Source: Methylosinus trichosporium OB3b
Lineage (GTDB): Bacteria > Pseudomonadota > Alphaproteobacteria > Rhizobiales > Beijerinckiaceae
Reading direction: 5' to 3'
Assembly (NCBI RefSeq): GCF_002752655.1
Contig: NZ_CP023737.1
Location: 2,442,001-2,506,000, forward strand
DNA length: 64,000 bases
Of the stretch, positions 53,531-62,035 are shown one piece after another. Within the stretch, counting starts at the first letter, position 1; each line of letters begins with the position of its first letter. The notes under the pieces are model-generated. The model was not told the DNA's origin. It did no database searches and worked only from the letters and a program-made list of their open reading frames with translations. Made by a program: the position numbers and the translations under genes.

Positions 53531-54184
53531 ATGACGACGCTGGTTCGCAGATCGGAGGTCGCCGTCGGCTCACGCCGATTGGGCGGCGCGCTGGAGCTTC
53601 CCGACAATCCGAGCGGCCTCGTGCTGTTCGCGCATGGCAGCGGCTCGTCGCGCTACAGCCCGCGCAACGCCTTCGTGGCCGAGGCGCTGCTGGCGCGCGG
53701 CTTCGCGACTCTGCTCATGGATTTGCTGACCCGCAACGAGGCGCGCGACCGGCGCAATGTGTTCGATATTCCACTGCTCGCCGGGCGCGTCGTCGAGGCG
53801 ATCGACTGGATCATCGCCGAGCCCGCGCTCGCCGAGCTGCCGATCGGCCTCTTCGGCGCCAGCACGGGCGCGGCCGCCGCTCTCGCCGCCGCCGCGCAGC
53901 GTCCGGAGCGCGTCGGCGCCGTCGTCTCGCGCGGCGGTCGCCCCGATCTCGCCGGCGAGGATCTCGCGCGCGTCACGGCGCCGACTCTGCTCATCGTCGG
54001 CGCGCTCGATTACGAAGTGCTGGAGCTCAATCGTCAATCACAGGGACTCCTGCACGATTCGCGGCTCGACGTCGTGCCCGGCGCGACGCATTTGTTCGAG
54101 GAGCCCGGGACGCTGGAGCGCGTCGTCGCGCTGGCCGCCGATTGGTTCGCCGAGAAGCTGCCGCGACGCGGCGAGGACTCATGA
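53531..54184 (+). CDS. Dienelactone-hydrolase-like alpha/beta hydrolase
   Basis: A 217-residue alpha/beta hydrolase. The nucleophile elbow is GLFGASTGAAAAL (Ser in GASTG), the acid Asp in IVGALDYEV and the His in PGATHLFEEP. This subfamily commonly sits beside or is fused to predicted phosphoribosyltransferases. No signal peptide. Its stop overlaps the next start (ATGA), making it first in the hydrolase-prs-pncB unit. Substrate unknown. Confidence 0.87.
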   Translation: MTTLVRRSEVAVGSRRLGGALELPDNPSGLVLFAHGSGSSRYSPRNAFVAEALLARGFATLLMDLLTRNEARDRRNVFDIPLLAGRVVEAIDWIIAEPALAELPIGLFGASTGAAAALAAAAQRPERVGAVVSRGGRPDLAGEDLARVTAPTLLIVGALDYEVLELNRQSQGLLHDSRLDVVPGATHLFEEPGTLERVVALAADWFAEKLPRRGEDS

Positions 54185-55677
54185 CGACGCTGGCGATGAC
54201 GCAGCCGTTTCTGCGCCGCTTGTTCGAGCGTCTCGACTCCGCGCCGCAACCGGTCGGTGCGGAGGCCGAGCGCGTGCTCGCGCAATGGCGGGCGGCGCGG
54301 CGCGGAGTCGCGCCGCCGCTCGCCACCTGGATCGCGTCGCCGCGCGGCGGCTTCGTCTTCCGCAAAAGAGAGGGCCAGCGCGACTATGAGCTGCTGAGCG
54401 GCGCGGAGGCGCTGGCGCCGCTGCTGTCGTCGAGCGAAAGCGCGCGGCTTTCTGCTTGCGCCGATCGCCGCGCCGCCGTCCGTCTGCGCCGTCTCTTCGA
54501 TGAAGCGCTGCGCATCGGCGAGCCCGTGCTCGCCATCTTCACGCTCGTCGAGCAGGGACGCGACATAGCCAGCGTCGAGCTGATCGCGGCGCCGCTGGCG
54601 CTCGCCGATGGCGCGCTCGGCGCCGTCGCCGGCGCGCTGTCGGTCAGCCGCTTTATTTTCCCGGCGCCGGCGCGGCCGATGCGCGCGCCTGCGCAGCCGG
54701 GCCTCGTTCTGTTCGCGCTCGGCTCCAGCGCAACTCTCGGCGAGCAGGTCGCGCGCGAGATTGGAATCGAGCTGTCGCCGCATGAGGAGCGGCGCTTCGA
54801 GGACGGCGAGCGCAAGATCCGTCCGCTCGCCGACGTGCGCGGCCGCGATGTGCAGATCGTGACGAGCCTGCATGGCGAAGCCGGCGAGACCGGCGCCGAC
54901 AAGCTGCTGCGTCTCCTCTTCTTCATCGGCGCCTTGCGCGACGCCGGCGCGGCCAAGACGACGGCGATCACGCCCTATCTCTGCTATGCGCGCAAGGACC
55001 GCCGCACCAAGCCGCGCGATCCGGTCACGACGCGCATGGTCGCGCAATTGCTCGAGGCGATCGGCGCCGATGCGGTCGTCACCATCGACGCGCATAATGT
55101 CGCCGCCTTCGAGAACGCCTTTCGCATCGAGGCCGTGGCGCTCGACGCGCAGGCGCTGCTGGCGCGGCATTTCGTTCAACGCATCGGCGATGCGCCGGCC
55201 GCCGTCGTCTCGCCCGATCTCGGCGGCGAGAAGCGCGCCGAGCTGTTCCGCCTGCGGCTCGAGGCGACGCTCGGGCGCCCGATCGCCAAGGCCTTCATGG
55301 ACAAGCATCGCAGCATGGGCCAAGTGAGCGGCGAGATTTTCGCCGGCGACGTCGCCGGACGAACCGCCATTGTTCTCGACGATCTCATCAGCGGCGGCGG
55401 CACCATGGCGCGCGCGGCCGCCGCCTGCCGCGCCAATGGCGCCGCGCGCATCCTGCTCGCCGCGACGCATGGCCTGTTCGCGCGCGGCGGCGCGACGCTG
55501 CGCGATGTCGAGGTCGACGAGATCGTCGTCACCGATTGCGTTCCGATCGCCGCCGATGTCGCGACGGCTTTCGGCGCGAAGCTCACCGTGCTCGGCGTCG
55601 CTCCGCTGCTCGCGCGAGCGATCGAACGGCTGCATGGCGGCGGCTCGATCGACGATCTGCTGGAGCGAGGACCATGA
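54181..55677 (+). CDS. Ribose-phosphate pyrophosphokinase with N-terminal PAS-like domain
   Basis: 498 residues. The C-terminal ~310 residues are PRPP synthetase: LSPHEERRFEDGERKIRPL, the ATP-binding YLCYARKDRRTKPRDPVTTR, VVTIDAHN and the PRPP loop IVLDDLISGGGTMARAAAA. The first ~170 residues are extra; their pattern (WIASPRGGFVFRKREGQRDY ... DIASVELIAAPLALADGALG) resembles a PAS_5-like sensor fold. It should make PRPP for the next enzyme. Both start and stop overlap the neighbours by 4 nt, so three genes are translationally coupled. A separate canonical prs is expected elsewhere. Confidence 0.88.
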   Translation: MTTLAMTQPFLRRLFERLDSAPQPVGAEAERVLAQWRAARRGVAPPLATWIASPRGGFVFRKREGQRDYELLSGAEALAPLLSSSESARLSACADRRAAVRLRRLFDEALRIGEPVLAIFTLVEQGRDIASVELIAAPLALADGALGAVAGALSVSRFIFPAPARPMRAPAQPGLVLFALGSSATLGEQVAREIGIELSPHEERRFEDGERKIRPLADVRGRDVQIVTSLHGEAGETGADKLLRLLFFIGALRDAGAAKTTAITPYLCYARKDRRTKPRDPVTTRMVAQLLEAIGADAVVTIDAHNVAAFENAFRIEAVALDAQALLARHFVQRIGDAPAAVVSPDLGGEKRAELFRLRLEATLGRPIAKAFMDKHRSMGQVSGEIFAGDVAGRTAIVLDDLISGGGTMARAAAACRANGAARILLAATHGLFARGGATLRDVEVDEIVVTDCVPIAADVATAFGAKLTVLGVAPLLARAIERLHGGGSIDDLLERGP

Positions 55678-57056
55678 TGCGCAATGTGACGCGCGCCGGT
55701 GCGCTGTTCATCGATCTCTATGAAATCGCCATGCTGCGCGGCTATTTCGAGCTCGGCATGGCCGAGCGGCCAGCGACCTTCAGCCTGTTCGTGCGTCGCC
55801 TGCCGCCGTCGCGCAACTTCCTTCTCGCCTGCGGCCTCGCCGATCTTCTGCGCGACATCGCCGCTTTTCGCTATGACGACGCGCAGCTGCGCTATCTCGC
55901 CTCGCTCGGTTTCCCTCATGATTTTCTCAACTTCCTCGCACGTCTGCGCTTCACCGGCGATATTCGCGCCATGCCGGAGGGCGCGCCCGTCTTCGCCGAA
56001 GAGCCGATCGTCGAGGTGACGGCGCCCATAGCGCAGGCGCAGGCGCTGGAGACATTGATCATCAATCGCATCGGCCTGCAGACGATGCTCGCCTCGAAAG
56101 CCGCGCGCGTCGTCGCGGCGGCGCGCGGCCGCGCGGTCGTCGATTTCGGCGCACGCCGCGCGCAGGGTTTCGATGCGGCGCTGGACGGCGCACGCGCCTT
56201 CTACATCGCCGGAGTGGCGGCGACCTCTCTGCTCGCCGCCGGCCGCGCTCATGACATTCCCGTCGCCGGCACGATGGCGCACAGCTTCATCGAAGCCTGC
56301 GCGTCGCAAAGCGAAGCGTTCCGCGCCTATGCGCGGCTCTTTCCGCGCACGACTCTGCTCGTCGACACTTACGACACGATCGGCGGCGTGCGCGACGTGA
56401 TCGCGCTCGCAAGCGAGATGGGCGCGGATTTCGACATCGGCGCCATCCGCCTCGATTCCGGCGATCTCGACGCCTTGTCGCGGCAGGCGCGCCGGCTGCT
56501 CGACGACGCTGGCCTCGCGCATATTCGCATCGTCGCGAGCGGCGGTCTCGATGAAGCGCGCATCGAGCGCCTGGCCGCGGCGAATGCGCCGATCGACATG
56601 TTCGGCGTCGGCACAGACATGTCGGTCTCGGGCGACGCGCCGGCGCTCGACATCGCCTATAAGCTCGTGGAATTCGAAGGGCGCGGCTGCATGAAGCTGT
56701 CGCCGGGCAAGCGCAGCCTGCCCGGCCGCAAGCAGGTGTTTCGCGGCTTTCACGACGGCGTCGCCGCTTTCGACGTGATCGCCCGTGAAGGCGAGAGCTC
56801 GAGCGGCGTCGCTCTATTGCGCGAGGCGATGCGCGCGGGCGAAGCGCTGGAGCCGTCGCCCAGCCTCGAGCAGATCCGCACCCATGCGCGCGAGGCGATC
56901 GCCACTCTTCCCGCCGGCTGCCGCGCGCTCTCGCCTTCGTCCTATCCGGTCACCATCAGCGGCGCGCTGGCGCGCTACGAACGCGAGGTGATGTCGAAGA
57001 TCGCCGCATCCTCTCAGCCGATCGCGGCCATGCGGGTTGCGGCGAGCTGCAGATAG
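55674..57056 (+). CDS. pncB: Nicotinate phosphoribosyltransferase
   Basis: A 460-residue enzyme joining nicotinate and PRPP to nicotinate mononucleotide. Family motifs are LFIDLYEIAMLRGYFELGMA, the catalytic His region VAGTMAHSFIEAC, LVDTYDTIGGVRD and GAIRLDSGDLDALS. It is coupled to the PRPP synthetase gene, its likely co-substrate supplier. The 3' end overlaps the convergent kinase-like gene by 43 nt. Confidence 0.95.
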   Translation: MMRNVTRAGALFIDLYEIAMLRGYFELGMAERPATFSLFVRRLPPSRNFLLACGLADLLRDIAAFRYDDAQLRYLASLGFPHDFLNFLARLRFTGDIRAMPEGAPVFAEEPIVEVTAPIAQAQALETLIINRIGLQTMLASKAARVVAAARGRAVVDFGARRAQGFDAALDGARAFYIAGVAATSLLAAGRAHDIPVAGTMAHSFIEACASQSEAFRAYARLFPRTTLLVDTYDTIGGVRDVIALASEMGADFDIGAIRLDSGDLDALSRQARRLLDDAGLAHIRIVASGGLDEARIERLAAANAPIDMFGVGTDMSVSGDAPALDIAYKLVEFEGRGCMKLSPGKRSLPGRKQVFRGFHDGVAAFDVIAREGESSSGVALLREAMRAGEALEPSPSLEQIRTHAREAIATLPAGCRALSPSSYPVTISGALARYEREVMSKIAASSQPIAAMRVAASCR

Positions 57057-58036
57057 CGGGCGGCGAGCGGCGCCCATTTCTCTTTTTGGCGCGGATGCGG
57101 ATCGAAGAGATGCGCGAGCGCGAGCCGCGCGCGCAACATGGCGCGGCAGGCGCCATAGAGCGCGACCAGCGCCGGCGCCGGCGCATCGCCGAGCCGCGCC
57201 GACGTCGCCTCCAGGAGCCGCGGCCCCAGATCGCCAGCGCCGAGCAGCGCGCATTCCAAGTCGAGAAAAGCCAGCTCGTCGAAAGGATCGACCTGACGCA
57301 GGTCGTGATTGAACTCGAGACAATCGAATATGGCGATGGGGTCGGTGAAGCAAATATGCTCGGGACGCAGATCGCCATGTCCGTCGATGACGCGGCCCGC
57401 GCGCACGCGCTGCTCGAGCGTCGGCGTGAATGCTGCGAGCATGGCGTGCAGACGATCGAGCAGAGCAGGGCTCGAAGGCTCGCAGAGCGTCAGCACACGC
57501 CGCGTCTCCTCGTGCTCGCGAAAAAATCTCGCGACATATTCTGCTGGCGTCATCGTCGTGCGTTCCGCGCAGGCGTAGAAGCTCGCCAGCGTTTCAGCGA
57601 GCGCGGCGATCTGCCCTGTCTCGAGCCGACCCTCGACGATGAGACGATCGAGCATGAGCCGTTCCGGAAGGCGCCGCATCTCGACGAGCCAGTCGACGAC
57701 GGCGCCCTCGCCGCGCAGCGCCAGATCGCCGGATGGCGCGAGCGTCAGCGGAATAACATCGAGATAGACGCCGGGCGCGAGGCGGCGGTTGAGGCGCAGC
57801 TCCTCGCGACAATCGGCCGCGCGCGCAGGAACCGTCGAAAAATCGAGGAAAGTGAAGCGCACTGGCTTCTTCAGCTTATAGACGCGCTCTCCCGCGAGGA
57901 ACACATAGGACATATGTGTCTCCATGACGTCGACGCGCGCGGGGACGGGCGCATAGGCCGAAGGCTGCGCGAGGCGCCGAATTTTGTCGGCAATCGCGAC
58001 ATCGGCAAGTCCGGCTCTGTTCTGGCTCGAGGACAT
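57014..58036 (-). CDS. Aminoglycoside-phosphotransferase-like (COG2187 type) protein
   Basis: A 340-residue protein of the APH kinase fold. The ATP Lys is in GERVYKLKKPVRFTFLD, the catalytic loop in VIDGHGDLRPEHICF and the metal Asp in AIFDCLEFNHDLRQVDPFDE. It matches the COG2187 group, which in other bacteria is often fused to a P-loop kinase; here the kinase half is missing. Substrate unknown. It is divergent from pncA with 22 nt between the starts. ATGs at 58036 and further in are possible starts. Confidence 0.85.
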   Translation of the reverse strand: MSSSQNRAGLADVAIADKIRRLAQPSAYAPVPARVDVMETHMSYVFLAGERVYKLKKPVRFTFLDFSTVPARAADCREELRLNRRLAPGVYLDVIPLTLAPSGDLALRGEGAVVDWLVEMRRLPERLMLDRLIVEGRLETGQIAALAETLASFYACAERTTMTPAEYVARFFREHEETRRVLTLCEPSSPALLDRLHAMLAAFTPTLEQRVRAGRVIDGHGDLRPEHICFTDPIAIFDCLEFNHDLRQVDPFDELAFLDLECALLGAGDLGPRLLEATSARLGDAPAPALVALYGACRAMLRARLALAHLFDPHPRQKEKWAPLAARYLQLAATRMAAIG

Positions 58037-58058
58037 GGCTCCGCGGGAGGCTGAGGTG

Positions 58059-58631
58059 ATGACGCAATCGAAGATAGGGCTGCGCATGAGCGACGCTCTA
58101 TTGATCGTCGATCTGCAGCGCGACTTTTGCGCCGGCGGCAAGCTCGAGGTTCCGGGCGCCGAGGAGATCGTGCCGATCGTCAATGCGCTCGCCGCGGAGG
58201 CGCATGCGCGAGGCGCGCTCATCGTCGTCTCGCGCGATCTGCATCCGGCCGATCATCTGAGCTTCGCCGCTTTCGGCGGCGATTGGCCGCAGCATTGCGT
58301 GCGCGGCACGCGCGGGGCGGAGCTGCATCCCGGCTTGCATCTGCCCGAGGGCGCGCTGTTCGTCGCCAAGGCGCGGCGCGCCGAGCGCGAGCAAGCCTCC
58401 ACCTTCGACGCGACCGGCCTCGCCGAAGAGCTGCGCCGGCGCTCCGTCGAGCGCATCTTCATCGTCGGCCTCGCCGAGGACGTCTGCGTGAAGGCGAGCG
58501 CGATCGACGCCGCGCGACTCGGCTTCGCCACCCATGTGCTGCGCGCCGCGACGCGGCCGGTGACGCCCGAAGGCGGCGCGCGTGCGCGCGCGGAGATGCG
58601 CGCGGCCGGGGTGATGGTGATCGAGGCGTGA
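58059..58631 (+). CDS. pncA: Nicotinamidase
   Basis: A 190-residue isochorismatase-fold hydrolase converting nicotinamide to nicotinate. Asp in LLIVDLQRDFCAGG, Lys in LFVAKARRAE and Cys in GLAEDVCVKAS form the triad; the zinc site is SRDLHPADHLSF. GGGAGG lies 8 nt before the ATG at 58059, preferred over an internal ATG at 58086. With pncB and the PRPP synthetase it completes a nicotinamide salvage route. Confidence 0.92.
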   Translation: MTQSKIGLRMSDALLIVDLQRDFCAGGKLEVPGAEEIVPIVNALAAEAHARGALIVVSRDLHPADHLSFAAFGGDWPQHCVRGTRGAELHPGLHLPEGALFVAKARRAEREQASTFDATGLAEELRRRSVERIFIVGLAEDVCVKASAIDAARLGFATHVLRAATRPVTPEGGARARAEMRAAGVMVIEA

Positions 58632-58655
58632 GAGCGCCCCATATCAGGCGCGGTG

Positions 58656-58681
58656 TGGACCGCGAGCCTCCGGGCTCGCTT
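58656..58681. repeat. GAGCGAGCC-type palindromic repeat, copy 4 (partial)
   Basis: GGACCGCGAGCCTCCGGGCTCGCTT contains a 7-bp stem (GCGAGCC/GGCTCGC) plus the GGACCGC flank seen in the right arm of the 50408 copy. It lies just downstream of pncA. Confidence 0.65.
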
Positions 58682-58707
58682 CGTCGGGGCCAACATGCGA
58701 GGACGCT

Positions 58708-59109
58708 ATGCCGGAGATCAACACGGACAAGGTCTGTTTCGTCATCGTCAAGGCGCGGGAGATCGAGGCGGAGGACGAGGGAATGCAGCCGGACGCCTCC
58801 AATCCGTCGGACGATAAATTCGTGAGCGTGCTCACCGAGGCGGGCTATTCGCCGAACCGGCGCGAGCTCGCCGAATTCATCGAGGCGATGGATGTCGACG
58901 AGCAGGCGGAGCTGGTGGCGCTCGCCTGGGTCGGCCGCGGCGATTTCTCCGCCGAGGAATGGGACACGGCGGTCATCGAGGCCAAGGAGCGGCGCAAGGG
59001 GCCGACCTCCCGCTATCTGATCGGCATTCCGCTGCTGGCCAGCTATCTCGAAGCCGGCCTCGACGCCTTCGACGAAGGCTGCGAAGGCTTCGAGGAGGAT
59101 CGACAATAG
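58708..59109 (+). CDS. DUF3775 domain protein
   Basis: A 133-residue acidic protein with the DUF3775 pattern (INTDKVCFVIVKAREIEAED; ELAEFIEAMDVDEQAELVAL; WDTAVIEAKERRKGPTSRYL). Cytosolic, function unknown. The ATG follows GGACGCT at modest spacing. Confidence 0.85.
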   Translation: MPEINTDKVCFVIVKAREIEAEDEGMQPDASNPSDDKFVSVLTEAGYSPNRRELAEFIEAMDVDEQAELVALAWVGRGDFSAEEWDTAVIEAKERRKGPTSRYLIGIPLLASYLEAGLDAFDEGCEGFEEDRQ

Positions 59110-59229
59110 CGCGGCTCTCCCCTCCCGCTCGGGAAAGGATGGCGTCCGCGCGTTTTACATTGGGAATCTTCCCCGTCCTTGTCCTATGCTGGCCTCGACT
59201 CGAAAAAATTGGCCGAGACGGGAGCAATA

Positions 59230-61086
59230 ATGGAATCGTTCCACTGGGAGGGGTATCGAGAGGCGCTGTTGTTTCTCGCGACGGGCGGGATCATCGCGCC
59301 GCTGTTTCATCGTCTGCGCATCAGCCCGATCCTCGGCTTTCTCGCCGCCGGCGCCGCCCTCGGTCCGTTCGGCCTCGGCCGCTTGGCGCATGAGCATGAG
59401 TTCCTCGCGGCCTTCACGCTGAGCGACGTCGAGAGCATTTCACGGATCGCCGAATTCGGCCTCGTCTTCTTGTTGTTCACGATCGGGCTGGAGCTCTCCT
59501 GGGAGCGCCTCGCGCGCATGCGCGTCCTGGTGTTCGGCCTGGGGCTGGCGCAGGTCCTCGCCTGCGGCGCGGCGCTCTCGGCCATCTCGGTTTATGCGGG
59601 CGGCCTCGGCGCGGCGCCCGCCATCATCCTCGGCGCGGCGCTGGCCATGTCTTCGACCGCGATCGTCATTCCGGTGCTCGCCGAGCGGCGGCGGCTCAAC
59701 CGCGCGGCGGGGCGCGCCTCCTTCGCGGTGCTGCTGATGCAGGACCTGATGGTCGCGCCGCTGCTGTTCCTCGTCTCCTTCCTCGCCGATCCGGAGACGA
59801 GCCGACAGGGGATCGGCTCGCTGCTGGCCTTTCTGCCGGCGCTCGCCGCCATGGGACTGCTCATCGTCGCCGGACGCCTGCTGCTGCGGCCGCTGTTCCG
59901 GCTGGTGGCGGCGGCGGATTCGACCGAACTCTTCATGGCCGCCTGCCTGCTGGTGATCATCGGCTCGGGCGTCGCCAGCGCGGCGGACGGCTTCTCCATG
60001 GGCCTCGGCGCCTTCATCGCCGGCCTGCTGCTCGCCGAGACCGAGTTCCGCCGCGAGATCGAGGTGACGACCGAACCGTTCAAGGGCCTTCTGCTCGGCC
60101 TCTTCTTCGTGTCGGTCGGCGCCGGTCTCGATCTCGGGCGTCTCGTGGCCGATCCCGTTCCCGTGCTCGCCATCGCCGGCGGGCTGATCGTGGTCAAGGC
60201 GGCGATCACCTTCGGCCTCGGCCGCGCCTTCCGCCTCGAGGCGCCGGTCGCGGCGGAGACGGCGCTGCTGATCGCGCCCGGCGGCGAGTTCGCCTTCATT
60301 CTTCTGACGGGCGCCATCGCCGGCGGCCTCGTGCCGCAGCGGCTCGGCAGCGACGCCATGCTGGCGGTGACGCTCGGCATGTTCGTCGTGCCGGCGCTGG
60401 GCCGGCTCGGCGAATGGCTGAACCCCGGCAAGCGCAAGCAGGATATCGAGGCCGAATACGGCCATCTCGCGCCCGAGGGCGAAGTCGCCGCGGGCCGCGT
60501 CGTCATCGTCGGCTATGGGCGTGTCGGGACGCTGATCGGCGAGATGCTGAGCCGTCACGAGATTCCCTTCGTCGCCATCGACAATTCGGTGACGCTCGTC
60601 GCCGAGAAGCGCGACGCCGGCGTCGACATCTTCTGGGGCAATTGCATGCGGCGCGAGTTTCTGCTGCGCTCGGGCGTCGCCCAGGCGCGCGCGCTGGTGG
60701 TGACGGTGGAGAAGCCCGAGGCGGCGGAGGAGATCGTCCGCGTCGCCCATGAGGCGCGCGGCGACATGCCGATCGTCGCGCGCGCTCGCGACGCCTCTCA
60801 CGCGACGCATCTCTACGAGCTCGGCGCCACCGACGCGATCCCCGAGACGATCGAGGCGAGCCTGCAGCTCGCCGAGACCGTGCTGGTCGATGTCGGCGTG
60901 CCCATGGGCTATGTGATCGCCTCGATCCACGAGAAGCGCGACGAATTCCGCAAGCTGCTGCAGCCGACCGGCGAGGACGCCCGCCGCAAGCACGCCGCCC
61001 GCGCCTCGGTGAAGCTGAAGGAACTGAAGAAGCGGCGTGCGGGGCTGCCGGCGGCGACGCCGCGGGAGCAGGGGGAGGGGACGTAG
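59230..61086 (+). CDS. Kef-type K+/H+ antiporter (CPA2) with TrkA-N domain
   Basis: A 618-residue CPA2 antiporter. About twelve membrane segments (HRLRISPILGFLAAGAALGP; ALAMSSTAIVIPVLAERRRL; LGAFIAGLLLAETEFRREIE) precede a TrkA-N nucleotide-binding domain (GRVVIVGYGRVGTLIGEMLS; VAIDNSVTLV). It ends in a basic Lys/Arg/Glu-rich tail. Such proteins are glutathione- or NAD-gated K+ efflux systems; the regulator KefF/KefG is not adjacent. The ATG has GGGAG 6 nt upstream. The last ~50 codons are repeated after the vapBC module (61862-62013). Confidence 0.93.
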   Translation: MESFHWEGYREALLFLATGGIIAPLFHRLRISPILGFLAAGAALGPFGLGRLAHEHEFLAAFTLSDVESISRIAEFGLVFLLFTIGLELSWERLARMRVLVFGLGLAQVLACGAALSAISVYAGGLGAAPAIILGAALAMSSTAIVIPVLAERRRLNRAAGRASFAVLLMQDLMVAPLLFLVSFLADPETSRQGIGSLLAFLPALAAMGLLIVAGRLLLRPLFRLVAAADSTELFMAACLLVIIGSGVASAADGFSMGLGAFIAGLLLAETEFRREIEVTTEPFKGLLLGLFFVSVGAGLDLGRLVADPVPVLAIAGGLIVVKAAITFGLGRAFRLEAPVAAETALLIAPGGEFAFILLTGAIAGGLVPQRLGSDAMLAVTLGMFVVPALGRLGEWLNPGKRKQDIEAEYGHLAPEGEVAAGRVVIVGYGRVGTLIGEMLSRHEIPFVAIDNSVTLVAEKRDAGVDIFWGNCMRREFLLRSGVAQARALVVTVEKPEAAEEIVRVAHEARGDMPIVARARDASHATHLYELGATDAIPETIEASLQLAETVLVDVGVPMGYVIASIHEKRDEFRKLLQPTGEDARRKHAARASVKLKELKKRRAGLPAATPREQGEGT

Positions 61087-61132
61087 CTGCAAATTAATTG
61101 CTGCACGGCGCCGGCCTTCCGTGATATCTATT

Positions 61133-61148
61133 ATTGATAGCTATCAAT
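61133..61148. promoter_or_regulatory. Perfect 16-nt palindrome upstream of vapB (likely VapB operator)
   Basis: ATTGATAGCTATCAAT is fully self-complementary and lies 10 nt before the vapB ATG, spanning the alternative upstream start. VapB proteins with AbrB-type domains bind such sites, so autoregulation is likely. Confidence 0.75.
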
Positions 61149-61158
61149 GGGGACGGTT

Positions 61159-61422
61159 ATGCACGAGCAGAACAAAGCGACGGCCAAGCTGTTCATGCAC
61201 GGCCGCAGTCAGGCCGTGCGTCTGCCCAAGGAGTTCCGCTTCGAGGGCAGCCAGGTGCGGGTGAGCCGGATCGGCGACAAGGTGATTTTGGAGCCCATGG
61301 AAAAGCCGCCCTTCGACGTGAAGGCGTGGCGCGCGAAGCTCGACGCCTATCTGGACATTGATTTTCCCGAGATCGAAAGGATTCCGCCGCTCGAACCCGA
61401 CGAAGACGTCACTTTCGACTGA
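61159..61422 (+). CDS. vapB: VapB-type antitoxin (AbrB/SpoVT fold)
   Basis: An 87-residue antitoxin. The swapped-hairpin AbrB domain is [20 protein letters not shown] with [15 protein letters not shown]; the acidic C-terminal tail ([15 protein letters not shown], [19 protein letters not shown]) would block the toxin. The ATG at 61159 has GGGGAC upstream; an earlier ATG at 61147 lies inside the palindromic operator and is less likely. It is 8 nt from vapC. Confidence 0.92.
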   Translation: MHEQNKATAKLFMHGRSQAVRLPKEFRFEGSQVRVSRIGDKVILEPMEKPPFDVKAWRAKLDAYLDIDFPEIERIPPLEPDEDVTFD

Positions 61423-61430
61423 CCTCGCCG

Positions 61431-61841
61431 ATGTTTTTTCTCGATACGAATGTCGTGATCGCAGTCATGACGCGCCGCGCGCCCCATCTCGTGGCGCGCA
61501 TCGAGGCCGAACTCGCGCACGGGACGCCGTTGCTGCTGTCGACGATCGTTCTCTATGAACTCGAATATGGGGCGTGCAAGAGCGCTCATCCCGAGCGAAA
61601 CCTCGCGCGGATCGGAGATTTCCTCGTCAGCGTCGCGGCTATCGTTCCACTCGACGTCGAGGACGCGCGCGAAGCCGGCGACATCCGAGCATTTCTCGAA
61701 GCGAAAGGAACGCCGATCGGCCCCTATGACGTGTTGATCGCCGCCCAGGCGCGACGCCGGCGTATTGCGCTCGTTACCGGCAACCGCCGCGAGTTCGACC
61801 GCGTGCCCGGTCTCGTCATGACCGATTGGACCGCCGCCTGA
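61431..61841 (+). CDS. vapC: VapC-type PIN-domain RNase toxin
   Basis: A 136-residue PIN endoribonuclease. The acidic residues are in MFFLDTNVVIAVM (Asp5), LYELEYGACKS (Glu), GPYDVLIAAQARRR (Asp) and TGNRREFDRVPGL (Asp). It targets tRNA or rRNA in characterised members. It follows vapB by 8 nt. Beyond its stop lies the copied tail of the Kef-type gene. Confidence 0.93.
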   Translation: MFFLDTNVVIAVMTRRAPHLVARIEAELAHGTPLLLSTIVLYELEYGACKSAHPERNLARIGDFLVSVAAIVPLDVEDAREAGDIRAFLEAKGTPIGPYDVLIAAQARRRRIALVTGNRREFDRVPGLVMTDWTAA

Positions 61842-61861
61842 TCGCGCCGGCAGCACCGCTG

Positions 61862-62013
61862 CGATCCACGAGAAGGACGAGTTCCGCAAGCTGCTGCAGC
61901 CCAAAGGCGAGGAGGCGCGCCGCAAGCACACCGACCGCGCCTCGGTGAAGCTGAAGAAGCTGAAGAAACGGCGGGCGAACCTGCCGGCGCCGCGGGAGCA
62001 GGAAGAGGGGTGA
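61862..62013 (+). pseudogene. Second copy of the Kef-type gene 3' end
   Basis: Aligns with 60923-61086, the last ~52 codons of the Kef-type antiporter. The reading frame stays open (IHEKDEFRKLLQPKGEEARR; KLKKLKKRRANLPAPREQEE) to a TGA stop at 62011. All length differences from the original are multiples of three nucleotides (one Arg codon and two Ala/Thr codons missing), so the fragment diverged under coding constraint and is not merely a decayed local copy. It lacks the rest of the gene. Confidence 0.85.
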
Positions 62014-62035
62014 GGAGAGGGCGTTCGAGAATGTG

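Noticed and set aside
54034..55635. 533-codon antisense frame opposite the PRPP synthetase
   Set aside because: Shadow: no recognisable domain, unusual residue use, sense-strand enzyme motifs intact.
59440..61092. 550-codon antisense frame opposite the Kef-type antiporter
   Set aside because: Same shadow pattern; protein is Arg/Glu/Gln-rich without motifs and the sense gene is unmistakable.
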